Assembly: GCA_038503065.1 (NCBI GenBank)
Contig: JBCAMK010000009.1
Location: 620,001-684,000, forward strand
Reading direction: 5' to 3'
DNA: 64,000 nucleotides
Origin: Paragyromitra xinjiangensis
Taxonomy: Eukaryota; Ascomycota; Pezizomycetes; Pezizales; Discinaceae
The notes below the pieces were generated by a model. It was not told where the DNA came from and made no database searches. It worked only from the letters and a program-made list of their open reading frames with translations. The position numbers were made by a program, and so were the translations under genes. Positions 11,575 to 23,722 of the stretch are shown here, one piece after another (the stretch's first letter is position 1; every line of letters begins with the position of its first letter).

Positions 11575-13078
11575 ATTTGCGGTGATTTAATGATTGTAAG
11601 CTTTTCAGTCTTTTCAGTGTGAAGTAGTGGGATTTAATTTAGGGATGGTCTGAGAAGAATAGGAAGGTAGATTCTGCTGCCTTTTAACATGAAGTCGAAA
11701 AAATTCTACGTGATCATAAATTCGCCGATTTCATTCTATCTGTAGTCTTGGTCAATTGTATCGTATTTTCGTTTGATTGTAGCCAATAGTTGTGATGAAC
11801 TCTTATGGTCCTGATTTCCTTTACATACGCATTCTAAGAGTTCGTGGAAACACTCACGTGCGCCCCATCCAGGTCCTCACAATAGCTTTTGGTACAATTT
11901 CAATGTAAAAAATCAACTTTTGGAAATTAGTCTTTCAATTCTAAATTTAGCATAATACTTTTCTCCTTCTTCCCCACAAATTACTTGAGGCCCTGAAATA
12001 AGCATAATTGATTGGTTTTATGGACCAGGTACAGTTAACGACGGTTGGGACGGCAATCTAGGGGTTTAGGTAGGCTAAACTCATCTCCTACTATCTCCTT
12101 CTCCTTCAGCGTAGAGGGCTGAGGCTGGGCGCAAGGCTCTACCATACAAACCGCATCCCATTTAGCCTGCTAGCCGTGATAGTCTTTTTTTTGGCTCCCT
12201 GGAGGAATTAGAAACGTTAGTGACTTTGAAATGCACAGTGAAGGAGAAGGCGTCTTGACCTGGATCGATAGTTGACGTGATTCGTTGCCATGGAGTCAAG
12301 CGATGGATAACTGCGTTTCCCATAGCCGCAGGCGATCCGTGCAAGATTCACATGCATACAGCTTCCTGTTGCTGGTAAAATTTCATGAAGCTTGAATATC
12401 TTAAACTTCGGAATGCTTCAAAGTTGTTTCGAGATGTTGCACGGACTGGCCCCTGAGGGCTAAGAGGCATTCGCCATCCTGTTATGGACGTTTGGCGCCG
12501 TCTCTATGCAGGCGTTACCAGGATCCTGGTTACGTAGTAACGCCAACTTCTCAAATCCTATCCTTGTACCCGCGATTGTTTTAGTTGGAAATCTCAAAAT
12601 GGGATGTACCTTTTTGTAGCGCAGGCGAGGAAGTAGCCTGCGATGAAAAGGGATGTTCCCAACGTCAAAACTGACCCATGAACTCTCCGTAACGCGTGCT
12701 GTATCAAAATAACTCTCCGTGGCCCGTGCCTTGCATAGTTCCCGGTTTCTGTGTTTCCTTCCTTCGGGTTGAAATATCTTCGTGTATTTATACCGTCGTC
12801 CGTCCAGCGTTCGTTTCTCTTTTCCTTCTCTCCTCACCACAGTGTCATTCACTTACAGTTTCTCCTTGTAATCATCCATTTGCATTCCTGTCGACCGGTT
12901 CGACCCAAAAAACTCTCTTTTCTACCACCACTTTTTACATCTTCAGTCGTCCGCAGACATTGCAGAATTTAATATTCTCTCGTTCCATCAATTCATTACA
13001 CGCCGATAGCTTCTTCTGCTCGAACAATTACACACACATCTCTCTTTCGAAGAATAAAATAAAACCAAATCTACCAAA
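11575..13078. other. Intergenic region upstream of the secreted peptide gene
   Basis: No supported gene. Frames at about 12460-13100 on both strands overlap one another, lack recognisable features and look random. The C/T-rich tract near 12800-13075 is a plausible promoter and 5' untranslated region for the peptide gene starting at 13079. Confidence 0.4.
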
Positions 13079-13343
13079 ATGCAGTTCATCACTATGATCA
13101 CCCTCCTCTTCGCCGCCTCAGCCATCGCTGCGCCCGTTGGTGTCTTCGAGAAGCGCATGAGCACCACTGGAGGTAACATTGCCCCACCCCATTGCTTATT
13201 TTTTACAGTAGAAATTGAGCCGTTATCTAACGTCCTTTCTAGTAAACAACTACGGTGACGACGGTGTCCCATCCAAGACCAACGCCCAAGGCGAAATCAG
13301 CCGTGTCTCGGATGGTGCTCTCACCGCTACCGGAAAAGTCTAA
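13079..13343 (+). CDS. Small secreted peptide precursor with Kex2-type site
   Basis: Exons are 13079-13172 and 13243-13343, joined across a 70-nt intron (GTAACA start, ATCTAAC branch, TTTCTAG end), giving only 64 residues. The first 18 residues form a clear signal peptide (MQFITMITLLFAASAIAA) with a likely cut before APVG. A short propeptide ends in the dibasic Kex2 motif EKR at 24-26. The mature part would be about 38 residues beginning MSTTG and has no Cys. It is rich in Gly, Ser, Thr and Asn and ends TGKV. The ATG follows a good fungal context (CAAAATG). It lies alone between two unknown-family genes. The architecture resembles Kex2-processed secreted peptides of filamentous fungi. I do not recognise the mature sequence. 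Confidence 0.65.
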
Positions 13344-14250
13344 ACACCATCTTCAATACCCTTCTAGGGCGATAAACCACTCAATTCTGTACAATAATCT
13401 CTATCGCCTTGGAAAAGTACGAAGCACAGCCGAACGGACGGATAAACTGATCATCATCACTTGCATTTTTCTTTATCTGATTTCTTACCAAATCTTTGAT
13501 TTGTTTTTTATTTTACTTCTTCGAACTTTCATGACTGACCAGGTTGCCATGGCGGTCTTTTTTTAAAAACAACCTTTTTTTTTTTGTTTTGAGATTTTGT
13601 GTGTTTTTGTCAATCTTTTTTTCTCAAACGAGCAAAGTTCCTTTCTGTGTGGATGAGTACTCGTTTTAAGAGGAAGGCCATGATAGGATTGCTGGGGAGT
13701 ACAATAAAGTGGTATTTTCTAGTTTTTATTGCATATTTTTTTATGTTGGTTAAGGAGATGGAATGCAAAGGGTGGATGGATGGATTAGCTAGGTCGAACA
13801 TAATACAAAACACTTGTTTTGCTGTGAGGTCCTCGAATTTCTTTTCGTAAGCGCTGGTGGCAGGGTTTGGGTTCGGGTGCCATAAACAGTAGGATGCAAC
13901 TGAGTTGGGTTATTGATTCCAAGTGAAACGGCTTGATTTAGAGGAAGCGATCTATTGATTTACCTGGTAAAGTTATACTTTGAAACGTGCAGGTCCGTTG
14001 GTATGACTGACTAATCTCGAGTCATGTAAAGTAAGTCTATTGTACATACATGTACTACCGCGCGCATAGGACTCCACGACTGAATCTAAGAAAGAACATT
14101 TATTTCTCATATTCTAAACCTGAAAGATGGATTACAATTAAAATACAAGACTCATACATGTAGTCCCGTCAAACATTGATTTTAAAAAAACTCCCAGCGA
14201 TACTACAAAAGAGAAAAGAAGCCAGATAGAGCGGCTGCCCAGAGAATGTC
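13344..14250. other. Intergenic region
   Basis: AT-rich with T homopolymers around 13555-13625. It probably contains the 3' untranslated regions of the two convergent flanking genes. No gene seen. Confidence 0.45.
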
Positions 14251-14790
14251 TCACTTGGCATGCTCCAGCTTTTCTATAGCAGAACCAACCCATTTACCTT
14301 CATATATAATATGACCTCCCTCTAACAGCACCTCCGATATACCCCAACCAGCTTCCCAATGAGCATCCGTGACCCTCCGCTCAACAATAGACCAAAGGAG
14401 CGGAAGCTGAGTACCCCAGATCTCCTTGGAGAAAGAAAGCTGTGTAAAGAGCTCCTCGATGCCGTTAATAACGTCGTGGAGTAAGGCTCGGTTACTCCCC
14501 GTTAGACCTTCGTCTGCATTGATGTATTCTACTGTCAGACAAAACGACTCGACTCCGCCCGTGCAGAGTTCGTTAAGATCGAAAAGGTCCTCTTCGATTT
14601 TCTTGCACTGGAAGATGATACCTCTGCATTCACAGTTGGTGGGTGTCATGTGTGCTGCCCTCTTGAGACAACTGGAACACGCTTTGTTCAACTCGAAGAC
14701 GCGGGCTTTGAGGGCTGCGAGTAGTTCAGAAATCATTAGGTCGATTTGTTCTTGCGGAAATCTGATTTCATGAGTGTTTCGTTCTGCCAT
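14251..14790 (-). CDS. Hypothetical protein, paralogue of the 8.7-kb gene
   Basis: This is a single 179-residue frame with ATG at 14790. It is predicted helical with no membrane segment. It contains several Cys residues near 39-54 (ACSSCLKRAAHMTPTNCECR) that are absent from its paralogue. The C-terminal two thirds align with the ORF at 8677-9285 through GGVE, the L(S/T)F...W...LPL block and the GW(G/L) block. Both genes are on the minus strand, about 5 kb apart, with the F-box-like gene and the secreted peptide gene between them. They are strongly diverged, so the duplication is old. Function unknown. Confidence 0.62.
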   Translation of the reverse strand: MAERNTHEIRFPQEQIDLMISELLAALKARVFELNKACSSCLKRAAHMTPTNCECRGIIFQCKKIEEDLFDLNELCTGGVESFCLTVEYINADEGLTGSNRALLHDVINGIEELFTQLSFSKEIWGTQLPLLWSIVERRVTDAHWEAGWGISEVLLEGGHIIYEGKWVGSAIEKLEHAK

Positions 14791-15250
14791 CGAGGCTAGA
14801 GTTTATTATTCGAGGAGCGGTTTATTCGAGTCGGTCGTGTGAAAAGGTTAGCTATGTAATAAGAGCTACGTAATAAGAGAGAGAGAGAGAACTACATGTA
14901 TGCTTAGCTATTTATGTTATTCTTAGAGCTTGTAGGAACTTGTATGTGTTCGAAGACCTAGGTCTATGGGTTGCTCCCACCGGTACAATGTACCAAAGAT
15001 GTCTAGTATATGCGTGGAAAAGCAACCCGGAGGGGCTATGAGTAAATAGGGGAAAGCAACCCGGGAAGAACGGCACTTTTACTCAACGCCCAACCCACGA
15101 GTGATATCACATGAAGCCAGGTTACCCTTCTTACGAGCGAGCACCATAAGATTTACAGCAAACCAAAATTACAAGCGGAGTAGTTTTCCCTATTATACAA
15201 AAACCCCAACCATATCAGTCAAACAGAACGCGCCACCTACCGCACACCAC
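14791..15250. other. Intergenic region with GA microsatellite
   Basis: A GA run lies near 14876-14890. A short motif AAAGCAACCCGG occurs near 15018 and again near 15053, with an inverted match (GGGTTGCTCCCACCGG) near 14967. No gene. Confidence 0.4.
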
Positions 15251-17292
15251 CTACCTGCAAACCGCCGAATAAACCGCCGAATTCCCCCTCCCACACGCAA
15301 TCCTCTGCTCCACATCCGCATTCCTCCCACCCACACTCACCCTCTTCCTCGGCGTCGCTTGAAACCGATGAACCTGATCCTTCTTTGTAAGCCTCGCACT
15401 CCCGTCCTCCCCCTTCCCACCAATAACCCCACTCCTCCTCCCCAAATCCCCCGAGCTACTACTCCCCGTCATATCCCCTTCCGAGACCTCCATCCCAGCC
15501 GCAACCGGATCCAATGGCGGAATATAAACCGGAACACTAGTATTACTCCTCTTCCCCGTACCCAGCTGATAAAACTCATTGTTCCCCCACCACAGCACAT
15601 CAGAGCCATAATTAACGTCATAAGCCGGGGAGGTAGTGGAAGTGGAAGTGGATGCATTAACGTTTGTTAGATTCTGCATAGTCGCACTCGAATGCGTAGC
15701 ACCAACATTAAGCGCCGAGAGTCGGATTGGTATGACGGAGTTAGTTTTGTCATCGTACTCGAATAAGCCGCTGAGGGCTTTGACTTTAGTAGGTGTGCCT
15801 TGGACGTGCGTCCAGCGGCCGTTTCCAAGGTTGCCCCAGATGCCGGTGCCGCAGGCGTATAGGTCTGCACTGGTTCGTTTGGTTGTGGTATCGGTTGTGT
15901 CGACCATAAAGTAGCTGTTTGCGCCGCCTGCGGAGATGGCTTTGACGACCGGGATGGTGGTTTTATTTCCGAAGATGGCCTGGAGGGAGAGGAGGGTTGG
16001 GACAGGGATGTGGTTTGCTTCGGGGTTGTAGTCGAAGCCGAGCTGACCGCTGGTGTTGTCGCCAAAGGAGAACACGCGGCCGGTGTCGTCGAGGGTGAGG
16101 GAGTGGTAGTCGCCGGTTGCGATTTGGGTGATGTTGAAACCTTTGAGGGTGGTTAGTTCGTGGCAGGTGTCGTAGGGTTTGTCAGCGGGGCGGGTTGCAA
16201 AAGTGAGGTCTGGGACGCCGAGTTGGCCTCTGGTTGGGTAGGAGTAGGAGGATGCGGCGGAGAAGACACGGCCTCCGTTGGTGAGGAGGAGGATGTGGTC
16301 GAGGCCTGAGGCGATTTTGGAGATTCTGGATGGGTTAGTTAGTGGTAAGGGTGTGGCTTTTGGCGTCGAACCTTTCGAAGTAGCCTAGTTCAGGCTTGAG
16401 CATGCGGTATGAGATCTTGGATTCGGAGCTTAGCCCAGGGACCCAGGATGGTTCTTGCATTTTTATGCCTTCGGCTTGGTCTTTTTTGGATATGGGCATG
16501 CTGTAGACTTTACCATCTTTTGAGAGGGCGAAGACTCGATCTCCAGATATTTCAACGGTAGTGATGTTTTTTCCTATTAATGTTTTTTCAGGTGCTTTGG
16601 CCTCTAGAGAATATGCCATACCCCATTCCAGGACATCTCCCTTCTCATCCACGGCGACTGAAATTAAAGGTATTAGCTGGAGTTGGGGTACTCGAGTGAT
16701 TAACAGTGAAAGCAAGGGGTTACCTCACCCCCAACGTCACGGTCAAGTTTTAGGTCGCGGAGGAGAACGTTGCTGAAAGCGGCAATTCGACGAGGGGTTT
16801 TGATGAGGTCTTCGTTTGAGTCTGGGGCTACTACTCGGCCACTGATGGGATATTTAGACTTCTTTCTTGATGGTCTTGAGTGGTTTGGAACATACACATT
16901 ATTTCCCCAGGCATAAACTCCGGGGTTTTCCCAGCTGTTTTTGACCTGCAGCAGAAATATATATCAGACCAGTTCTTGAGACCAAGAGATGGGAATAATC
17001 GTACCTGGACATGTTGAACACTTAGTTTCGACTTTAGATCCTCTGCTGGAGAAGTAGTAGCTTCGGTCTGGACTACAGGTTGTGTAGATAATTGGTAAAG
17101 AATAAAGCCACTAAGTAGTCCTGCAGCAGTCAATGCAGTTGTGTTCCTTTTCACAACAAGAGTAGCAGTTGAGCCAATTGATCTTTGTCGTGAGCCTGTA
17201 GAAATAGCTCTATGGCAGACAGCTCTGCCACTAAAAGCTTGCTGTCTGGGAATATTTCGTGCTATCGAGCGGAGACAGGCTGGTTTAAACAT
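15251..17292 (-). CDS. FMP25: FMP25-like mitochondrial RCC1-repeat protein
   Basis: Exons, in transcription order, are 17292-17005, 16945-16729, 16657-16372 and 16325-15251, giving 621 residues. Introns are 59, 71 and 46 nt. The N-terminus is a mitochondrial presequence (MFKPACLRSIARNIPRQQ, basic and Ser-rich), then one membrane segment (LTAAGLLSGFILYQL near 52-66). The rest is an RCC1-like propeller with repeat signatures such as GVYAWGNNVY, HILLLTNGGRVFS, HSLTLDDTGRVFSFGDN and VLWWGNNEFYQLG. Yeast Fmp25 has the same layout and is reported to act in an early step of respiratory complex III assembly. The identification rests on architecture and the AWGNN repeats. It is divergent from COG3 with about 320 bp between starts. 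The long plus-strand frame at 15101-15670 is antisense to the last exon. Confidence 0.85.
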
Positions 17293-17614
17293 GGTTCTAA
17301 TAAGACCAATAAGAGTCTTGATTCTGGCAGAGATCAGAGATTGGAGATCAAATACAATCCGTCAAGATGCTCCCCACCTGAAACAATTTCTCCCATAAAG
17401 AAATGACATCAGAAACGAGTTGCACCAACGTCAACCTACCGCCGGGTAACGGAACTCCTCAGCAGAGCCTCATGTCCCGTGATTCGAGATGAACCCTCCC
17501 CCGCCAAACAACAGCTCTCCCCCACCCCCGAAGCTATATCGACATACAGCTATTGGACCCTGCCGGAATACCTGAACCAGCTTTTCTTGCCATTGCATAT
17601 CTGCCACTGCAGTT

Positions 17615-20457
17615 ATGTTCGAAGATCATTGGTACCAGCATTCCACCTCCGTGGCCCCGGATCCTGCGCCAAAGATGCGTCGACAGGAATCTGTAAAGAG
17701 ACAGTCTCCCCAGAGGCCTTCTTCGGTATGTTTAATTTTATCCCCTGATTAGCTACTTCTGGCCCTAGTCGATTGAGGGCTGAGTGAGAATTGATGAAGC
17801 TGATTGGTACATCCTGTAGGAAAGAACATCCTCGAATCTCCTCAAGAAGACTACGGAGGTGCAACAAAAGAAAACTCCTACAGGCCCTCCAATTGCTGAT
17901 GTTCCGCGTCGACCAAAATCATATGGTGATCTGAGGGTGCTGGTACATGATAGATTCATATTACCGGGAGAGAGCAAAGCGTCAAATGAGGATGCTCGAG
18001 AACTACCTCCACGACCAAAATCAAGCAACGACCTAGAAGCTGCTAAAATCGCAAGATACGGACACGGCAAAGGAGCAAAAGCGAAATTAAAAATCACCGA
18101 CTTAGCTAAAGAACCCCGCGAAATCCGAGACGAACTAGACTTTGCAGACTGGTACAACGATTTCGAAGACGACCTTCAAGACGCCAACAGCGAATACCAC
18201 CTATACCACTCAACACTCAACTCCTACCTCACAACCTGCAACTCCCTCCTTTCCACTACGGACTCTACACTATCAGTCCTCGACTCCCTTCAATCTTCCT
18301 TCACAACCGTTCACACCCAAACCTCTACCTTCCAAGCCCGTTCTTCTGCTCTCATCGCCCACCAGGAACATCTGACAAATCTCCTCACCTCTATTTCCAC
18401 CGCCCTCCATCCCTTCTCTGAGCTCGAACCCATCACACGGCTCCTCGCCCGGCCTGGGAGCGATTTCGTCAAGACCCCAGCGTTTCGTGAAATGTTACTC
18501 CGGTTAGACGCCTGTCTAGACTGGATGAATGACCCAGCGCACAAGAATTTCCACGACATTGAGAGCTATGCGCCAAAATTCCGACAGTGCATGACCCGTG
18601 CGTTAACACTAGTGAGAAATTACTTCGTAAGCAGCGTAAGGGAGGTTTCGAACGAGGTGACAGGGAGGATCAAGGAAAGGCAGATGAACGATACAACGCA
18701 GAGCGCGCTATTGTATGCGAAGTTTAGGGTTAATGCACCAGTGTTGAGGGAGTTGGTAGGGGAGATTGAGAAACGGTGTGGGCATGAAGAGTAGCGATCC
18801 CTGGATCCTTGTATCAATTCTGGAACTAATTGGCATCGTGTGATAGGTATTTATCATTGCTAAATGAATGCTACACCGCTTTCTCCTCCATTCGGCAGAA
18901 GCTTATTGGTCCTATTATTGCTAAACGTATGGCTGAGCTTTCGATACCAACGAATCCGAAGAATAAGGAGCTAGTTTCGTTTGCGCGGGGTGGGATTAGT
19001 TTTGTGAGGAGTATTTGCATGGATGAGTTTGGGCTATTTTACGCATACTTCTCCGGCGAGCAGGGAGATGGAGAGGTTTAGTGAGTTCCCGAATATTTTG
19101 AGTGCTGGTTCGCAAGAGTGCTAATTAGTGATGGTAAATAGTAACTTCCTGGAATCTCTATGTGAACCACTCTATGACAACTTACGACCCCGAATCATCC
19201 ACGAAACCCAACTAGTTAAGCTCTGTGAACTATGTACATTGATACAAACACGATATATGCGTGATCTCGAAGATCTAGATACCGACCCTTTCGACCGCAC
19301 CCAGCTAGACTTCGGACAGCTAATACAGCCCACTCTACACGATACCCAAAACCGTATTGTTTTCCGCGCACAAACCATAATCCGCGACGAAATCGAAGGC
19401 TTCACTCCAAAACCCGAAGACCTCGACTACCCCGCCAAAATCAAACTCCCCACCCAAAAAGCCCCCACTGACGAAGGCCCCGGCACTCCAACCCCCAACG
19501 CACCCACCATGGTCGACGACGACACCGCGGCCAGCAACGGCGCAAACGCCTTCGACACTGAAGCCGCCTACGCAGGTTGGTACCCAACACTACGTAAATG
19601 CATATGGCTCCTCAGCCGTATCTACCGTCTCGTCAATTCAACCGTTTTTGAAGACCTCGCTCACACAATCGTGCACCTTACAACTCACTCACTCCTCCGC
19701 GCTTCTACACTGTTGCAGCAGAAGAAGTCGCCAGCTGACGCTCACCTGTTCCTTATCCGCCATTTTCTACTACTAAAAGAGCAGATCGTCGCCTTCGATA
19801 TCGAGTTCGTGAAGCCGGAAACCAACATTGATTTCTCCGGTCTAACCGGATCTTTCTGGGAGCTGCGAGAAAAGGGGATATTCTCAAGGACCGGGATTAT
19901 AAACCTTGTGAAAGGGGCTGCAATGCCAAAAGTCGTTGAGAACATGCTGGATGCAAAAGTAGAGCTAGACGCAAGGTTAAGAACCGTTATTGGCGAGTTC
20001 GGAAGATACTGGAAAGACAGGATGGCAGGTAGCATCGAAGGACCGAGTAATAGGCTTGCGGCAGGAGCTAGTGGCGATCCAGTTGGGCTAGTGAAAGAAG
20101 CGGTAGAGAGGGAGGTCGTGGTGTTGAGGGGGATGTTGGGGGAGTATTTGGATGACGGGAGAACGAGGGAGATGTTGGTGGGGGCTGTACAGGTATTTTT
20201 TCTACTGGTGCGTTTTCAGAAGGTTGAGATTAATGGTGGGATAGGAACTTGTGATACAGACTTATGAGTCTTACTACGAGAGTACGTTCCTTAGCGGAAA
20301 CAAAAGACCATCGAACGCGGGGGCATTGTGGGATTTGGAGACATTTGTGGCATGGAGTAATGACGTGTTTGGTGTTGGGCTTGGGTTGCTGGGGTATGAT
20401 AGACAAGGCGGGAGTGAGGACGGGAGTCCGGAAAGGTCGCGGACGGGAAGTTTATAG
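17615..20457 (+). CDS. COG3: Conserved oligomeric Golgi complex subunit 3 (COG3/Sec34)
   Basis: This is a subunit of lobe A of the COG tether, which captures retrograde vesicles at the Golgi. Exons are 17615-17725, 17820-18775, 18847-19080, 19142-20192 and 20260-20457, giving 849 residues. Introns are 94, 71, 61 and 67 nt; the third begins with a perfect GTGAGT. Diagnostic segments are the Sec34 N-domain with DELDFADWYNDFE, the central FARGGISFVRSICMDEFGLF block, and FLESLCEPLYDNLRPRIIHE. The C-terminal YESYYEST exon is also typical. The chosen start (MFEDHWYQ) matches the short acidic N-terminus usual for fungal COG3, although ATGs exist upstream. A Gly- and Asp-rich low-complexity insert lies between the two Sec34 blocks. 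Confidence 0.94.
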
Positions 20458-21008
20458 TGGATATTTAGTGAGGTGTATATACCCAAGTGATTTGTTGGTG
20501 AGAAATACGTATCAGTTCTCTGGCGTTTTATTTGGGATCTCCGCCAAAGTTTGGATATAGCTCGTCTCAAGGCTCCAGCGTTAAATGGAAAGATTTCACA
20601 ACCTAAATACCATATCTTCACTATCAAGATGATTCAAGTCACTGCAGGATGCATTTCTATAACGCTATCGAGACAACCAGTCTCTCCATGGCCGAAAAAA
20701 ATAACAGAAAAGCCCACCCCATCCACTCATCATAGCCTCCACCAGAACGGAAGGAAAAATCTACAAAGAAAAACCCCAGCGCACGACTCGGTTTATATTA
20801 GGTATACTTTTTCCCCCGCCCCAGGTGACTCCACGAACTCCCAGACCCATTTTGTGTTTTGTTCATGCAGGTTTCGTAAGGGAAGGAAAAGGAAAAGTTT
20901 AAGATATAGAGAAAAGTACTTTTAACAAGAAAGAACCGCCGCGGAAAGCCGTTCAACACGGCTGTTCATACGCACGTCTGAAGATCCTACCAAACTCTAT
21001 AGAAACCA
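20458..21008. other. Intergenic region between convergent COG3 and eIF3k
   Basis: This probably contains both 3' untranslated regions. No gene seen. Confidence 0.5.
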
Positions 21009-21957
21009 TTAGCAACCACCCTCACGAGTATATGAAGGAAGGGATAGCATACGTTCAATCTTAACAACCTCCCTCGTAACCGTCGTAATCGCCTCATTCT
21101 CCTTATTCAACGGGATCTTCACCCGGTCGCCCTCCAAGGTCCATACACAGACATTCTTAATAAACCCTTCAAACGCCTCCCCTTGCATATTTAGATATCC
21201 TTCTAGAATCTCCCTCTTAATCTCCCTGAACGCCTGTGCGACAGCCATCGCGATCCTCAGTCTCATGAGTTCTTCGAACCCTGAGCAGTCAGCGACAAGG
21301 TCCGCGTATAGGTCATCGCTGTCGAGAGTTGTCCAGAACTCGCGGTACTCGGCGCCTTCAAGCTGCTTCGAGAGGAGGTGGAGTTTTTGTATGGCCTCGG
21401 CGAGGGTGTCGATTGGTGGAGAGACGAGGGTGTTTGGAGGGAGGAGGTGTAGGCAGAGGGAGAAGTCGGGGGAGGGGAAGACGGTGAGTGCTTTGACGAG
21501 GATGTTGGTTATGGTTTCGTCGCGGGTGAGGTGGGGGTTGAATTGGTAGCTGTGGTGTGGAGGGAGGATTGGCTATTAGTGGCGGATGGCACTGGGGGTG
21601 GTGAAGTAGGGTGGAGGGGAGAGTAGGATTTTGATGGGGAGTCAGATAAAACCGGAGTTCGCTTCAATATGGGAGGGGTTCATTCCTCCCTTCAGGTAAT
21701 AGGAAACGTTCACATAATGTTCATCACGATAGTCCCACCAAAAGGCTTTTGAAAAAGGTAATAACGAAGAGTACTGAGAAAAGAGGGAACACTCACAGCT
21801 TCAACAGCGCCAAATTCGCCATATTGTCGTACGTCCTCGTGTCACATTGTTGCTGCACGTAGTCTTGGAAGATGCTTACGGTCTCAGGATTGTAGCGGTC
21901 GAGGCCGGAGAGGATTTCCTCAATGTGCTGAGGACGGGAGGTGGCATCGGTGGTCAT
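21009..21957 (-). CDS. Eukaryotic translation initiation factor 3 subunit K
   Basis: eIF3k is a non-essential subunit of the eIF3 complex that promotes 43S assembly. Exons are 21957-21797 and 21549-21009, with a 247-nt intron (GTGAGT start, CCACAG end), giving 233 residues, within the usual 215-240. The family pattern is clear: [28 protein letters not shown] across the splice junction, then [10 protein letters not shown] and DFSLCLHLL. The C-terminal winged-helix part reads [16 protein letters not shown] and RMLSLPSY. I chose the ATG at 21957 because the family starts shortly before this point; an in-frame upstream ATG at 22089 would add 44 unrelated residues. The intron is unusually long for this window. 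Confidence 0.93.
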
Positions 21958-22504
21958 GATGGGCGATGCTGGGGGGCTGCGGGGGAAGTTTTGTTCGGTT
22001 CGTGATGGTGAGGTTGAGGTCGCATGGAGGGGCAGAATTTCCGCCAAATTGAAAATGCGGCGTTGGATTAGGGTTAGCCCTGAGGCCACTATCGTTCACC
22101 ACGAATATACCAAAGAACCGATAAAAGCTTCGACGATTTCTTCCAATAAATTATAAGTATCATGATAGGACATAGGCTTTGGAGACGAAAAAGGCCTGAA
22201 ATCAATGGTCTATGAGTGTGGTGGTCGGTACCTACATTGTCTCATCATAGATTCTCACTCATGCGATTCACAGGCGCAACAACTGCAACACATTCATCCA
22301 AGGGATCTCAATACCAGCACTGGCCTGTAATTAAAAAGCGCAACCAGACATAAATTGAGAGTTTCTTCATCCTTTTGGCTGGTACTCCAGGCTAGTACTC
22401 CAGACTTTCATGCTCGAAACGCAAGGAGGTTCACACTTCCGCTCACGATTCCCAGTGAAAAAAATTATTACTCCCAGTAAATGTACAGCTTTCTTCATCC
22501 AGAA
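21958..22504. other. Intergenic region between eIF3k and TSR3
   Basis: eIF3k promoter and TSR3 3' region. No gene seen. Confidence 0.45.
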
Positions 22505-23722
22505 CTAAGATCCTAGTCCCCTTTTTGGCGCAGAGATTATTGTCCTTGAGAAGACAGCGGATAGCTCGTCTGGCCGGCTATTCGACGGTCTTATTATCGA
22601 AGGCCCCAGTTCCTCCTCAACCACCGGAGCAGCATCATAAATACCTTCGTGTTCATCTCTATCGCTTCCATAATCCTCATCACTATGACTGAGTTCCGCA
22701 TGCACCGGCGCTACAGGTTCCTTAGTTCGTCTGGTTGATATGGGGTTCGTAAAAGCCTTAGACGCCAGAACCTTCCGTCGGAGGTACTCTTGGTACTCAT
22801 CCTCATCTTCATCATCTGACGGAGGCATCTCCAGATTCCTTTCACCCTGCGCTTGATAATCTTCCTCCTCCTCTTCCTCCTCCTCTTCATCGTCCTCATC
22901 GCTATCCTTCTCCGCCTTCTTTATCGGCATCTTATTCAAATTCCCACCACCCCATGCATCCAAATCTGCCCCTTTATTCTCCCTACTATCCTTATATTCT
23001 CTCTCCAACTGTTCCAACCACTCAGCCTCAACCCTTTTTACTCCTTCCGCATCTTCACACTGACTATACTTCTCCAACAACTCCCCATTAATCCTCATAA
23101 ACTCCTCTCCATATGAAAATGGCTTTAAGATCAGCTCAGCCCAATCACTATGACCCATAATCGCAAAACAAGCTGCCAGAGCCTCTACACAGTTGAGTTT
23201 CCATGGCCGGCCATAATTGACACTATTAGTTGCGACGAGGTAAGGAAGCAGTCGTTCGCATTTGCCGCCAATTTTAGCGAACGGGACATCGTCGAGACGC
23301 GCCCAGGAGCATTCAACAACCGCAGCGCCGAATTCTTCGAGGAGGTGTTTATCGGCGTTTGAAACTACAGACGTACCGTTCGGTCTAGTAAGATACGTTA
23401 ACGATGGAAGCCCACAAGACCTAGGGAGAGAAACAGTACGTTATCACCACACCACTAAACTTCTTCCCAATAGGAAGGTCTCGCATGAGCCCTTGTCGCA
23501 TCAGCTTCTTCCCCGAGCATCTCTCCGGATCGCAATGGCCGAGATCCCAAGCAGCAGCTGAAAGCAATGTTAGCTAGAGGTTTCGGGTAGCGACCAGAAT
23601 CACGAACCTTTGAACGGTGGCCTCGCTATTGGTTCACCATCTTCACCTCTCCGCCCACCGCGGGGGTTACTTCTATACCTATCCCTTCCTTTTGAATGAT
23701 TGTTGTGATTTTTCTTAACCAT
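22505..23722 (-). CDS. TSR3: 18S rRNA aminocarboxypropyltransferase (TSR3)
   Basis: Tsr3 transfers the aminocarboxypropyl group of S-adenosylmethionine to a hypermodified uridine of 18S rRNA during late cytoplasmic 40S maturation. Exons are 23722-23608, 23557-23440 and 23384-22505, giving 370 residues; introns are 50 and 55 nt. Domain order: a basic N-terminal tail (MVKKNHNNHSKGRDRYR), the RLI-like N-domain with AAWDLGHCDPERCSGKKL, then the DUF367 core with EFGAAVVECSWARLDDVPF, IGGKCERLLPYLVA and NYGRPWKLNCVEALAACF. The C-terminal half is a long acidic and low-complexity tail including a run of Glu. A GT...CCTAG pair that would give a shorter second intron leads to a stop, so I used the CTTACTAG acceptor, which restores VITPNGTSVVS. 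Confidence 0.95.

Noticed and set aside
15101..15670. 189-codon plus-strand ORF
   Set aside because: It is antisense to the last exon of the FMP25-like gene and rich in Pro, Arg and Thr from codon bias; the minus strand matches RCC1 repeats.
23340..23440. Broken TSR3 with stops after KFSG
   Set aside because: Using the donor after VVIT and the acceptor CTTACTAG gives a 55-nt intron and the conserved continuation, so the gene is intact.
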